A stretch of 64,000 bases of DNA. Source: Leptasterias polaris. Taxonomy: Eukaryota > Echinodermata > Asteroidea > Forcipulatida > Asteriidae. Numbering within the stretch: the first letter of the stretch is position 1; each line of letters begins with the position of its first letter. A program made the position numbers and the translations under genes. Positions 22,535 through 34,186 of the stretch are shown here, in pieces. Below the pieces are notes generated by a model. The model was not told the origin of the DNA and searched no databases. It worked only from the letters and a program-made list of their open reading frames with translations. The stretch lies in the NCBI GenBank assembly GCA_037783415.1, contig JAZGTN010000236.1:496001-560000 (forward strand), read 5' to 3'.

Positions 22535-24645
22535 ATGGCTGGTGGCAGTTTCCTTGACAAAACGGAAAAGCTCTGCATTAAGACATTACTCCCCCTACAC
22601 TCATGGTACATCCTTCTCTGTCCCCCCTCTCTCTCTCACACACACACAGCATTTCAAAACAAGCTCCCACCACATATTTGTACACGTTTAAAGCGTTATC
22701 ATCAGGAAAATTACCATTCGGCACGTTATGGAGAAGGGATAAAACATTTGGGTCAGGAGCATTGTGTACCTAGTCTAGTAAACGACAGGTCTTATTACCT
22801 GTACACAGCTCGCCTATTGACTCTAGTTCAGACCTTTAAACCGATGAGAAACTGCATTTTCACAGCTCCGGGGCCAATCAGCCGAGTGGATTCGTGTTGT
22901 CAAAACATCGACGGGGGCCCCCCCCCCCCTTCATAAGAAAGACAAAGGTCATCTCAATCACAGTCTCTTCAGATGATGTGACTTCGCGTGTTGCGCGTCA
23001 ATTATTGCGTGGGTAAAAGCAGGGTAGTCATGAATGCCTTCTTGGTACGATATTGGATTATGTGCATTGCACAACCATTATGAAAAGTGGTGGCGTATTG
23101 CATGCCTTCATGGACACAAGCATTTGTGCATGTCGTTTCTTAAGTTTTGGTTATTGGTGTCTGAAGAAACTATTTAAAATCCCATTTGCTTATTACAAGT
23201 TGCACAAATACGGCAGAAAATGATTCAGTTATTGTAGGTACTTGGGTGGACAGTAAAACTACACAGCTTAAATATTTGCTGTAGTTAGATGTTGACATTA
23301 ATTTGTAATCAACTCAAAGTGACAAGGACTTGGAAAACTCTTAGTATACATAGACTTCCAATGATTCGCAGTTGATTGTATTTTTGACTGCATGAGGGCG
23401 CTTTCAACAGCGAATTTCTTAGCATCATAACTACAGTTTTATCTTATTTGACAGCCTGTTCGTAATTTGTTTGTATCAGTGGCCAAATAGATAATAATAA
23501 TAACAACTATGAAAAAACAGTTTGTTTTACATGAATTTGGTTCACACACGCCCTCAAGGGGTCAAAAATACTTTGAACTGCTGTAAAAGCCAGAGTTTTA
23601 ACAAGTGTAGTTTGTCTACCCTGCCTTTTCCTTTCAAAGTCTAATTCCTTTAATCAGCGACTAAACTAAGCTCAAACTTAAAGGGGGGGGGGCATAAGGG
23701 GTTGCACTCTTTTTTTAAAGGGGTGAACTTCAGCTCCTACACAAGCTCTTCAACAGGCCTCTTTTCAGCGCTCTCATTATGTCATTTGTAGCATCCAAAT
23801 TTTCCATTTGAGCTATCACGTTAGCTGCAAAGTAGATATAAAGTGTTGTTTTCAGCAAAATACGTGCAAAGAAATGTCCCGCCATTTCTGATGGGGGTCA
23901 CGTCTATTTGAATGTCCCCTAAAGATCTCAAGAGAAACTCCCATGAGGCTGCTCAAGTCTCCACTTTATCTCCTCTTTCTGTCGGCACATTGTTTCCTCC
24001 ATGGATTCAAAGCTCAAGTCTAACATCTATTCCCCAAGCTCCTAAAGGCAGCACACGGGAATACGCAAGTAATTTACGGACCCCACAAATAGTGTGGCTG
24101 TAGATTTTTGTTGACAAAAATTACGGTAAATTGTCCTTTTCGTCTCTCTTTTTATTTGTTGGCGTCCCATCAATTTCCAACCGCAGGTATTTTATTAGTG
24201 AGCATGTGATGCAGTGTGGATCGGATTAAAGATGAAGAGTGTATTAGGGTATCAGATGACACACATCCACGGTGGGTTTGGCGCTTCGAGAACAGGGCGG
24301 GAGTGGACAGGACCCTGTGATTTCTTAAAGAGGGGGGAAATTGTGAACTTCCCGTAGGCAATTGCTTATAAAACATAATGAGATTTTGCCGGAGAAGGAA
24401 TACAGCGTCGGGGGAGGAGTGACCCTAATTGGTATTGGGTGATCACCACATTGAGAGTCAGGAGGTTTGTCTTGAGAGTATTGGGCAATTTGAAAATGCG
24501 GTTAGGCTTTGAAAAAGTTCTGTTTATTTGTTCTAACTCAACTGACACTAAAAATGCAGTTGGCTCTAATTTGTAAAACTAATTTCCACCAAAATATAAT
24601 TGTTAAAAAGTTATTTGATTCTGCCCTTTACTATTGCACATATCC
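22535..24645. other. Unannotated stretch, no gene recognised
   Basis: The 133-codon plus-strand frame at 22535-22936 runs through a CT/CA microsatellite (near 22625) and a C tract (near 22918), has no recognised domain, and is probably chance. A G tract lies near 23683. No mobile element was recognised. Confidence 0.35.
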
Positions 24646-24800
24646 CAAACAAATGTGTAGAAGTAACTATAATAGTAAGTAATACTCCTCCAAAAGGAGA
24701 TTTTACACATGGTTGTACCCGTAAGTTTACTACTTACAGTTATAGTTACTTCTATTTCCCACACCATGCAAAGCTTTAAACACCACAAACAAATATGTGT
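24646..24800 (+). mobile_element. Long-hairpin element 3, short copy with near-perfect direct repeats
   Basis: Inverted arms of about 25 bp (AGAAGTAACTATAA-nnn-GTAAGTA near 24659-24682, and its complement ending TAGTTACTTCT at about 24753) enclose CTCCTCCAAAAGGAG and the family block TACAACCATGT (on the minus strand). A right-hand tail follows, CCCACACCATGCAAAGCTTT, as in elements 1 and 2. Flanks are CAAACAAATGTGT at 24646-24658 and CAAACAAATATGTGT at 24786-24800, a direct repeat differing only by a 2-base AT duplication. The copy looks internally shortened. No ORF. Confidence 0.75.
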
Positions 24801-25043
24801 TTAAAACTACAAAACACCTTTGCTGTGAGGTTTTATCTAAATACATTTTCAATTAATTTTACCACAACATCTCAGTGCAGATGTTTCAAAGATCAAATCT
24901 TTCGGCCAAACTTTGTTCAGACCTTAAACAAGATGTTTACAAGTCGGTGCTCTCCCCGTCAACCCAAGCTTTCAGAATGGAGCAAAATATGTTGTTTTGT
25001 TTACATGGTTTGCAATAATTTTCTTTGTTTAAATACCAATAAC
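24801..25043. other. Short unannotated gap before the hAT element
   Basis: No supported gene. It includes the left target-site copy CCAATAAC at 25036-25043. Confidence 0.5.
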
Positions 25044-26041
25044 CAGTGTTGTATGACTCGAGTCCAGGACTCAGACTCGAGTCCGTCTCGAGTCACAATT
25101 TCGGTGACTCAGACTTGACTCGAGTCACGTCTGCAAAAGACTCGGACTCGGACTCGGACTCGGACTCGGACTCGACTATCATGACTCGGACTTGTCCCCG
25201 AGGACTCGTGACTTGCGAGTCACGTATTTTCACAAACAATACCTTTTTTAAATATTAAAAACAATTCTGATGATCCGATTGTCATTCCCGGAGTGCACAT
25301 GGAGGAATATTAACGTCTAGCACAAGAAATAAGTACACTGTCATATGGTGTTGCAAGTAATAGTGTTCGTGATATTGTGTAGTTGGCCATGTACGTACAG
25401 CGCGTGTATGTTCGATTCGTATGTTCAATACGCATAATAACACTGGGATGCACGACACCAATATTAATGCTGGTATTCTGTCAACGTTAACACCATAGCC
25501 ACTGCTTGTGCTTGATGCATATTACCAGGGAAATGGCATGTCTGGTACCTGTAAAACACAGCCTGCATATTGCACTGTGATGGCTGTGTGTTGTTTGCAC
25601 CAGTTTCCACACATGGTCGACACACACGACGTCAAGTTTGGTCAAGTCACTAGTAAAAAGTAGAACACATTTTATGAATCATGGCATCTGCCGTTCCGAT
25701 CCGCCCCGTTTTGTTTCTTTTGGTTAAGCATACCAACTTTAGCAAAAATGTTGAAACCTCAAAATCGAGTGCAGTGTGCAAATTTTGCAAGCGCAAAATT
25801 GAAGCTGCAGGTACAGAATTTTGTTTAAATTAAATGTGTTTTATTTTGTCATTTCCAATTCTTATTTTACGACATTTGGTTTGCAATCAATATTTAAACA
25901 AGTGACTCGTGACTCGGACTCGGACCAAGTGACTCGTGACTCGGACTCGGACTAAGTGACTCGGGACTCGGACTCGGACTCGACCCAAGTGACTTGAGAC
26001 TCGGACTCGGACTCGACACAGGTGACTCGACTACAACACTG
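25044..26041 (+). mobile_element. hAT-superfamily transposon, non-autonomous, 998 bp
   Basis: The ends are CAGTGTTGTATGACTCGAG and (right, reversed) CAGTGTTGTAGTCGAGTCAC, matching the hAT CAGTG terminus. A perfect 8-bp duplication, CCAATAAC, flanks it at 25036-25043 and 26042-26049, as hAT insertion predicts. The subterminal regions (25055-25230 and 25905-26030) are built of ACTCGG/GACTCG hexamers in both orientations, likely transposase-binding arrays. In one frame these translate to a spurious DSDSDS repeat. The interior keeps a relict first exon (25681-25810) but no catalytic domain. Identical target copies suggest a fairly recent insertion. Confidence 0.93.
25681..25810 (+). pseudogene. 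Relict first exon of a hAT transposase (partial BED zinc finger)
   Basis: Inside the hAT element an ATG opens a 43-codon frame, starting MASAVPIRPVLFLLVKHTNF and ending SSAVCKFCKRKIEAAG. It stops at a plausible donor, GCAG followed by GTACAG at 25811. The C-x2-C pair followed by basic residues, after a V-x-F-like segment, matches the first half of a BED-type DNA-binding finger. BED fingers occur at the N-terminus of many hAT transposases, with the His residues encoded further on. The downstream exons with the finger's second half, the DDE residues and the dimerisation domain are missing. The exon may still encode a binding fragment if transcribed. Confidence 0.6.
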
Positions 26042-26049
26042 CCAATAAC

Positions 26050-29000
26050 ACAAATAAAGGAGTTTTGTTACACTGGAAGAAGGCAAAAACATGTACAGGC
26101 TTGATACTTGGCCCTTGGAAACAAGTAGGACAATTCTGTTGAGTACAAGGAATGACCTACATGTAGTACAGACCTATATATAGACCTAAATTTAGTACAA
26201 GTGTGGGCTTTTACAGACTCTTGTTCAGGATACTTCACAAGTTTTGCTGATTTATCTGAGGGTAAAGTATCGGAAATCAGATTAAAGTAGGGAGAATATG
26301 ATGTCTGAAGTCAGTGAAACCCTAAAGCAACACAGGCTTCCAAAATGGAACCAAAATGCCATTTTGTTAACAGAATTGGCTATAATTTTTTTGAAACACC
26401 AATAATACAAATTAAGAAGTTTTATTAAAAGCATTTATACACTAGAAGGCAAACACACAACAGTTTGTAAAAAAAAATAAAAAAATAAAAATAGACAATG
26501 AAAACAAATGCACAATGAAAACATTTTATTGCCGTTTGTACAATATTACAAATGCAGTTGTAGAGCCTGAAGATGAGCTTTGAGCTTTTAGGGTAATCCT
26601 TCAGGCCTGTTTGCTCATCTGTCTATATCTTTCTAGTTTGTCTGACTCTCTGTTTGTCTGTTGGCTATTTCTCTCTCTTGTTTCATTTGTTAGTAGTTAT
26701 CTGCATTTTCACATATGGTGAATTTTTACATTTCTTATCAGTCTGTAATCATTTTATATTTCAATATTTCTTCTATTTGCTGTGTACTATGCCTGAAATA
26801 TGATATAATAAATAAATAAGATAAAACTACCCCCAAGTATATTTCCTTGTTTTAAAACTCGTACTGCATAGTAGGAATCCATCCAACTATGATCTCTACA
26901 TGAGAGAAGGCATGCTGATCTCAGTACAAAGCATGGGTATTGAGTTACATTTGTACCATATGCTGTTGGATTTTGTTAGACTCCATGAGGATCGCTTTTA
27001 AAAATGTAATTAATTCATCAACTATGGGCCATATAGCTTGTAAGATTCGGGTGTGGTCAGATAGAAAAAACTTGTACAAACCTGCGAGAAAAACCCCAGC
27101 AATGCCATTAGCATTAGGAGTAAAACGTTTGGAGCGCAGTGACATTGTGCAAGAGTTAATACTATACAGTGTATCATGGCCCGTATATTGTTCAAATTTA
27201 CTTCGGAGCTGTTTGAGAAAAAGGCAAGAGGACGGTGCTACTGTATAACCCCGGAGGTTTTTCCTCCACAAGAACCAATCAGAGTTACTGAGAGTTACCG
27301 CACATGGTAAGATGAGTGGCTTGACAAATGTTTTTGCTCGGCTCAAGTGCCTGATTCAAAAGGCAAAGAGGTGATGCCCGGCAGGTGGGGAGGATGAGCA
27401 CGCTGTCATTTGCATGCACAAATGCCCACAGCAACAGTGCTGGGTACCAGTGACGCCTTGCAATAGACGAGTATGATATCAGCGCATCACATGAAGTCAA
27501 CTTTTCATGAATTGATATTCAGAGTTTCAGATTTTTTTTCTTTCTGGTACTTTCTCTACGTGTTTCTTAAAGACATTGAGTTCACATGATGTTAAACAAA
27601 TTTGAATTGTAAGACAACAATAATTTTGAATACCCTTCTCTGGTGCTTTTCAGAAAGGTCAGTTGTGGGAGCTCCATCTTGTAAAACCACTTTGTTGCAA
27701 CTTGGAGGTATAACAAAGACCTCCCACAAATGACATTAAAAAATATAAATAAATACATATTAAAAAATAACTTCACAAATCTGACCTATCCTACGTAATT
27801 GTGCTAGTCTGTTATGCAATTTACAGTAGAAGTGTTCATATCTAACAATTCTACTGAAAGGAAAACAAAACAAATTCACTTTACCCTATTTTTATTTTTA
27901 TCAAACACCCGAATATGAATATACAATTGAGTTTCCCTTGAGAATTACACACACAATAAGATAATTCCTGAATACATTCTGTTTGAACTTCCACGAACAA
28001 CTTTGACAAAAAGGTTTCATGAACTCTGACTGCAAAATGACATGTCAGAAACAAATCGCTTAACTTCTGCAAAGCTTCAAAGGATAAAACTTGTGACTTT
28101 TCTGCAAGTACTTTTATCTATATATACAAATTACAAGGAGTTATGACCTCTGTGATTGACAATGTGATTTAGCAAGAATAAAAGAGAGATGGGGGGGGGG
28201 GGAGAGAAAAAAGGAAATTTCAAAGGTTTCTTTTCCCATGAGGTTCAGATTTGCATACTAATGTCTATCGCCTAATCAGACACAATGTGATTGATCACTC
28301 CGCACATTTGAAAACTAACATTGTGCTCTTGGTATGTGTGTATTTATATGGCTTTTTATACTGTAGTTCCAGGTGAGAGTATCTGATGAATGCAGCCTAT
28401 TGGAAAAGTTACATTTCGTGTATAACAATACAAGGAAAAGCTGTAATACACGTATCATCGTATGTACAATTAATCCAGAGATTTTACAATGTACACTTAA
28501 TACCTTTAGACTCTGCTAAGGTTGAAACGTCAAGCCAGTAAAAAGGTTTTGCTTTGTACATGTACATGTACTTAACAGCAACATTACGTAAATACTGAGA
28601 GTTAGAGGTAGGCCTATACCGTTACCTCGGTATTTGGAAGAACACACTCCTAGTTTTGAAGTTTCTTTGGAATGGAATAAATACTGTAGAACAATTTTGT
28701 GTAGTTAAATATCTAGTTTTCAAGACATATTCTCTTAAAGGTGCTAGGCTCTTTTTTTGACCGATTTGACCCGAAATTTTATAAAAAAAATTCAAAATGT
28801 TATCTTAATAGCTTCACGAAAGTTATAGGCTATCATAAGGTATTGCATGGAAAAACTCAGCAAATGATGAGTGGTATTTATTTAAAAACTAAAAAAAAAA
28901 TTATTGTTGGGATCCCGACATTATCTCCTGTTTGTAACCGTAAACAAGCATCATCTGTCAACATTCATTCATTCATAAAAAAATCAATTCTTTTTAATCT

Positions 29001-29266
29001 TTTTTTCCCCAACGAAAACCAGCCAGTGAAAAGTGTACTGAGAGAGATGCTTGGGTTAGTGGTTGACGTAGTGGTATTTGATTTTCTGTTCAGTACAAGA
29101 TGGACACGCTAATATAATTATCTTAAAAGTATAAAATGTTAACAACAATTCTTAGGGAAAGTGTGCCAATGTAAAATCTTTACTGCAATATTTTTGGGTT
29201 ACTCATTTTTGACAAAAAATTTAATTTTGTAATTTTTATCCGAAAGCCTACTTGTTACAAAGATGG
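26050..29266. other. Unannotated stretch with a possible old LINE tail near 26560-26825
   Basis: Near 26790-26820 ATGCCTGAAATATGATATAA is followed by an AATAAATAAATAAG tail, which could be the 3' end of an old retroelement, but no protein trace remains. The overlapping 102- and 133-codon frames at 26940-27346 lie on opposite strands and are unrecognised. A G tract occurs at about 28190-28202. No gene supported. Confidence 0.3.
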
Positions 29267-31004
29267 TACCGTATTTTCCTGCGGATAAGACGCTCGGCGG
29301 ACAAGACGCAGGACCCTAAAATGACCCAAAAAAAATTCAAACGTCAACAGAAAAGGCGCACCGCCGCATAAGACGCATGTTTAACAGCACACAGAAGAAC
29401 AGGCGCCACCCGGTGTCGGTACATTGACACAAAGACGTCATTTTGTTGCCTTTTGGAGCGTTCACACTATTCGAAGCATGAATGAAACCGTAACCACATG
29501 GGCGTGTAGAGGCATGCAGAAAAGACCAACGTAAATTGATACCGACCTTCGTCCATCCATTCAGCCAACGCTGTGCATTGTTAATAATATGAAGTCCGGC
29601 CCAATCAGCGGCCAGAAACGATGGTCCACGCACTGTCTGAAGATATTGCAACACGAACCCAGGCCCTCCTAGCCTGAACATCCGACGTCCCACAACGAGG
29701 ATCCTTGCTGATAAAGACAGGTTACCAGTCTAAGTCCCTCCGAGCCAGTAGATGTTGCGCCCTCTACCGGTGACTAATACCAAAACTAGCGTCGCCTTTA
29801 TATATACCTTACGCAAATAATCCCGTCACACCCGGGAAGACGTAACAAAATGTTTCATTATATATATTTGTTTAAGTTTCTGTAATGTTTTTTTTTGTTG
29901 TATATAAAATTCTTTTCCATTATTTCAAACCTTTAATTTGTTAATCTCGTTCATAAGATTTTGTTTTAAAGTTCTTTTTATTTATTTCAAACTTATAATC
30001 TCGTTCATAAGATATTTGTTTAAAACATCTATCCTCTTCTTTAATAATGTTAGTTTTGTTTTCAAGGATCATTTTTTTATTTGATAAATGAAATAAACGA
30101 AACAGACACATGAACCATCTCTTTTCTCGTTTGGTCGTCCTGAAAAGGACGGTTGGTTTTGTTGGTTCTTGAAAATTTATTTGAAGCTGTATGTCAGGTG
30201 GCTGGTGGAGAGAATACACCGGATTTCATCCTCATCTTCAGGCTTCCCATAATACTTTTTAAAGCAAACGTCTAAAACGAGGCACTAAAAAAATATACGA
30301 TTTGAACGTTACGATTTGAACGTTTATTGTAACCATAATATACGTCTAAAAAGAGGCAATACAAAAATGAATATTTGAACGTTTAATGAAACAAACGAAA
30401 GTGCAATTCGTATAGGTAGGCCAACAAACATTGGTACTTAATTATCCCATCCTTAAATAGTACGTCAAGCCTAAAGCACACTTCGGAGATATTCTGTACA
30501 ATAAAAACCCTTAAAGTTCACCACACAATAGAGGTTGGGGAATGCCGTTTGTACAACAGCATTGACAGTAAATCTGATTGCAGCATTTTCGGAACGAATA
30601 CGCGGCCACACAGAAAAACGTTTGTACGACGCCGACGTCTGTTGGACCGAAAGCACCAACGCATTGCCGCATTGTTGGAATGAAAGCACGGTCATGGGGG
30701 ATGAACACGTTGCGGCATTGTTGGAATGAAAGGACAGTCTGGGGGATTGCGGCATTGTTGGAACGAAAATACGGTCTCAGTGTCTGGATAGTTGAGCCTT
30801 GTTTGACCGCATTATTGAGTAAGGATTCTTCACACAAAGACCGTTGATTTGAACTGGACAAAATAAAGGTATTATTTTACGCAGTGATCATCAAACAAAA
30901 ATCAATCGTCAGCAGACCAGGCGCACCGAAAGATAAGACGCACCGATGTTTTTGGGGTCTAAAAAGTCAGATAAGACGCATCTTATCCGCAGGAAAATAC
31001 GGTA
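29267..31004. mobile_element. Inverted-repeat DNA transposon, about 1.74 kb (ACCGTA family, copy 1)
   Basis: The left end ACCGTATTTTCCTGCGGATA and right end TATCCGCAGGAAAATACGGT are perfect complements across at least 20 bp. Inside each end, ATAAGACGC and ACAAGACGC/AGGCGCACC motifs repeat as subterminal arrays. The 5-bp direct repeat ATGGT flanks it, allowing one extra A at the right end. A degenerate internal array of three units starting GCATTGTTGGAA lies at about 30669-30785. Overlapping frames of up to 118 codons occur inside, but no transposase motif was recognised. The shorter copy at 43165-43726 shares both ends and parts of the interior. Superfamily unresolved. Confidence 0.85.
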
Positions 31005-31399
31005 ATGGTCGTAAGCATCCTGTGAAATCTGAATTTCCTGCATTGATTAGAAATCAACAAAAGTATGTCAACAAATTTAAATCTCCAAAGATCGGTTGCA
31101 GGCAATTTGTGGATATTGCCGTGGTGTCTGTTCGAATGCTGCCCTCAATATAGCCAGAGATGCAGTTTGTGCCTGCTGTCAACTTGCTAAACGTGGAGGG
31201 ATTCGATGTTCTTGTTTTGAATACTATGACAGGTTTTTTCTTCTGTTTGGCACGTATTTAACTGAAACTTTCCTGCTTCAAAATGGAAACAGTTATTTGA
31301 ACAAATGTTCTATAAATCAAATGGCTCCAATTCAACACAACCTCGTTCCCAGGGCTGATTGATCATGCCACACCATTTTGACATTAGTGTACCAAGTAC
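31005..31399. other. Unannotated gap
   Basis: Two overlapping frames of 88-89 codons extend here from the element; one is Cys-rich (ICGYCRGVC, CACCQLAK). No known zinc-binding pattern was matched and no splice support was seen. Confidence 0.3.
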
Positions 31400-31530
31400 C
31401 AAGTTTTAACAAGGATGTGGTAGCAAAGTAGTCACTTTTAGGAGCCAATCTGCATTTATTTTTTAGAGCTGCATTTATTTTTTAGGGTTTGTGGCGAGAG
31501 TTATCGCTACCCCGCGCTGCCCATTGTTGC
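31400..31530 (+). repeat. Dispersed repeat, copy 2 of 2 (pair with 17250-17400)
   Basis: AGTCACTTTTAGGAGCCAAT and GCGAGAGTTATCGCTACCC, followed by CGCGCTGCCCATTGTTGC, match the first copy in order. Here the segment TTTATTTTTTAGAGCTGCA is locally duplicated (GCATTTATTTTTTAG occurs twice), which separates the shared blocks further. Confidence 0.55.
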
Positions 31531-32204
31531 AAGGTTGTGTTTAACAGTATTTTCTATAATATTGCCAACAAAACCCTCTCCTAAAAATGGACAGAGTCAC
31601 CACTAATTCAGGGATGACATTGTATGAAAATGAAAAATGTGTGGAGACTCCTGCATTATGCGGTTTGCAGAAAATGACAGATTTTTCTAAATCATTTCAA
31701 TTCAATATCTGAAGGTTGAGTCATAACAAGGGCCGAGTCTTTCATCTTGAAAAAATCAGGACAAAATCTGATAAATCACATGCTTGCTGACTTTTTTCAT
31801 TGCCACCACTTCTTTATGGACGAGATCGTTCACATGGTTATCACCCGTAAACTAGTTACTTCGACCCTTTAAAACAAGAGAGAATAAATTGCTTGAATAA
31901 TTCTCTGAAACTGAAACTCAATTTTAGGGCTGGAAACAAAATAAATATTTGGTTAGGTTGTTGGGTTCACGGTGCCCTACCCAAATGCCCCCCGAAGCAA
32001 GACACTGAAATCTGTTTGAGATCTTATGACCTAATAGTATACTCGCATCTTAATATCCATGCCGGCATGGGAATGGGGCATTGGAAGGGGGAGGCAATGA
32101 TCTTGTGACTCAATATACCTTCTCTGCAACTGAAAGCGGAGGGAGAGGATGGTTTTAAAATTTCAATCATCGCCGACCCAAAGAAAAATCTGTGTCTGGT
32201 CAAT
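31531..32204. other. Unannotated gap
   Basis: No supported gene or repeat recognised between the dispersed repeat and the LINE tail. Confidence 0.4.
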
Positions 32205-32640
32205 CATATAATAATAATAATAATATCAGTTCTTATATAGCGCAATTCCAAAAATGATCATTGCACTTTACAAACAAACATCAGCAATGTGAACACACTA
32301 AAATAAATGGGTTTTGAGATTGCGCTTGAAAGCATCAACCGTTGGTGAGGATCTTAAGGTCTGTGGTAATTTGTTCCAGAGAGTTGGCCCGAACACACTG
32401 AATGATCCATCGCCTATCCGTTTTTTACTCTTAGAGATGACAAGACGAGTAACGTCCCGGTTCGAACGTAGACCTTCCCTTGATGGTAAATGGGTGGCAA
32501 TGCAATCTGTAAGATAGACTGGCGACAGATCATTCAGAGCTTTGTATATATAGAGCAGTGTTTTGAACTTGATTCTTTTGTCAATTGGCAGCCAGTGTAG
32601 GGAGTCTAACAGAGAGCTACAACTGTAGTGCAAATGCCCT
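32205..32640 (-). pseudogene. C-terminus and 3' tail of an L2/CR1-like LINE, 5'-truncated
   Basis: A 111-codon minus-strand frame (32298-32633) shows the classic C-terminal signature of CR1/L2-clade LINEs: LDSLHWLPIDKRIKFKTLLY, YKALNDLSPVYL, then SFSVFGPTLWNKLP, and finally FKRNLKTHLF before the stop. The frame is intact over this part. On the minus strand the 3' UTR contains GCGCTATATAAGAACTGATA and ends in a (TTA)n tail at 32205-32225. The sequence stops abruptly at about 32640, so the polymerase domain is missing, as expected for 5' truncation. The 3' tail resembles that of the SINE at 56951-57388, which may have borrowed this LINE's machinery. Confidence 0.88.
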
Positions 32641-33244
32641 TAAAGTTGGGTAATTTTAGCCTGGCCCGTCACTAATGACAGGTTGGTTCCCCTAACATGC
32701 TGGCATAATATCATCATTATGACAGTCATTATCTCAATTACTGACTTAAACAAGTACTTCATTAAAAACCTGCAATCGTACTTGGCCTTGTATGTTCTGC
32801 ATTTAAAGACGCTATGTAGCAGCATCCAGGCAGTAACAACTGCTGCTTCTTGCATATCTTGTATGTATTATTAGAAGTATTATACAAGGTTGGTAAATAT
32901 AAAAAACATTGTTTAATTTTAGTCTGAAAGCTTTCCAATTTATAAGTTCATACTATATTGTTTGTGAAATATTTACCTCTGAAATGAAGTCATATTCGAG
33001 AAAACTGTATTTGAAAACTTAAATTTAAGTAACAGTTTATTTCAGTTGTTACAATCAAAATCAAAGCACAATGTGTTCACATGATGAAAATTGTGCCTGG
33101 TTTTTCACTAATTTCTCCCGACTCACTCAACGGATTAAGTCCAAATTTTCACGGGTTAAAATGAGGACAGATTGGTGAACTTACTGCTATTGATGCACTA
33201 CAATGTTCTCTTTGATAAAGATAAGGTAATGTTATGGCAGACAC
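32641..33244. other. Unannotated gap
   Basis: AT-rich, two opposing frames of 63-71 codons without similarity. Confidence 0.4.
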
Positions 33245-33401
33245 AGGCCTGGAATTTCATCTTTGAGAGGGCAAGGCCATTTTCATTTTGTAAAGAGCAC
33301 TTCAATTGGAAAATCTTGAAGTCTGTGGGAAACTTTTGAAGGGGCACCAAGGCCAAGAACAGGGGCAACAGAGACCATGGCCTCCCTGTAACTCCAGGCC
33401 T
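33245..33401 (+). mobile_element. MITE-like element of the AGGCCTGGAATTT family
   Basis: It starts AGGCCTGGAATTTCATCTTT and ends ACTCCAGGCCT, an inverted terminal match of about 9-11 bp. Internal blocks (AAGGCCATTTTCATTTTG, GAAAATCTTGAAGTCTGTGG, GGGGCACCAAGGCCAAG) recur in the copies at 15033, 45331 and 56400. About 157 bp, non-coding. A target duplication is not evident. Confidence 0.7.
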
Positions 33402-33586
33402 GGAGTTCTGCTTCTTTTAATATTTTGGTGAAACTGTTGGTATTAATGTGCTCTCATATTTGCACTCCTTTTTGAATTATTCAATATTTGTATTCTTAGG
33501 CAAGTTTAAATAAGTGAATCATTTGAAAGTCTTTACTTTTTTATATGTCACATTTAAGCTCTTCTCCTTTTCATCTAATGTTAATA

Positions 33587-33746
33587 ATAATACGCAGTTC
33601 TTATATACTCTTATATACGCAGTTCTTTATACTCGTGATGGGTGTCTCAAAGCGCTCAGTATTTTTCCTACAAGGTATGTGGAGTTACGTGTTGGAGTAT
33701 GAGACCTATTCCTTTACAAGGCACCATGTAATGGTTTACAAGGTGC
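33587..33746 (-). repeat. Truncated SINE body, relative of 56951-57388
   Basis: Read on the minus strand, this copy shares CACCTTGTAAACCATTACAT, GGTGCC, AGGTCTCATAC, CTCCACATACCTTG(T)AGG, GCGCTTTGAG and a TATATAAGAAC(T)GCGTATTATT tail with the complete SINE. The tRNA-like head and half the body are missing. The 3' part has a local duplication of TTATATACGCAGTTCTT. Confidence 0.7.
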
Positions 33747-33811
33747 TGTTGACTTCTGTAAAGCCACGTTTTCAAAAATTGGACTTAATTTTACACAGGA
33801 CTCTTCTTTAA

Positions 33812-34182
33812 AGGCACTGAACACGTTTTGTAATTGTCAAAGACCAGTATTCTCACTTGGTGTATCCCAACATATGCATAAAATAACAAGCCTGTGAAAA
33901 TTTGGGCTCAATTGGTCATTGAAGTTGCAAGAAAATGATGAAAGAAAAAACGCCCTTGTTGTACAAATTATTGTGCTTTCAGATAGGAATAAAAGGCTTC
34001 TGGCCAGAAGTCTTTTATTAATTTAGTGAGAAATTACCTCTTTCTCAAAAACTACGTTACTTCAGAGGGAGTCGTTTCTCACAATGTTTTATATACTATC
34101 AACAGCTCTCCGTTGCTCCGTTACCAAGTAAGTTTTTATGCTAATATATATTTTGAGTAATTACCAAACGTGTACAGTGCCT
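33812..34182 (+). mobile_element. MITE, 371 bp, flanked by TTAA
   Basis: The left end AGGCACTGAACACGTTTTGT and right end (reversed) AGGCACTGTACACGTTTGGT match at 18 of 20 positions, and TTAA lies immediately outside each end (33808-33811 and 34183-34186). A TTAA target is used by piggyBac and Kolobok transposases, so a non-autonomous member of one of these is likely. There is no ORF. I recall closely similar repeats as common in echinoderms, which is one reason for the organism guess. Confidence 0.85.
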
Positions 34183-34186
34183 TTAA

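Noticed and set aside
22535..22936. 133-codon plus-strand frame starting MAGGSFLDKTEK
   Set aside because: It crosses a CT/CA microsatellite and ends in a C tract, and no domain, splice site or codon pattern supports it.
25046..25258. Frame with a DSDSDSDS run
   Set aside because: It is produced by the ACTCGG hexamer array in the hAT subterminal region and has no independent coding support.
26945..27346. 133-codon minus-strand frame opposite a 102-codon plus-strand frame
   Set aside because: Mutually overlapping frames without any recognised motif are most likely chance.
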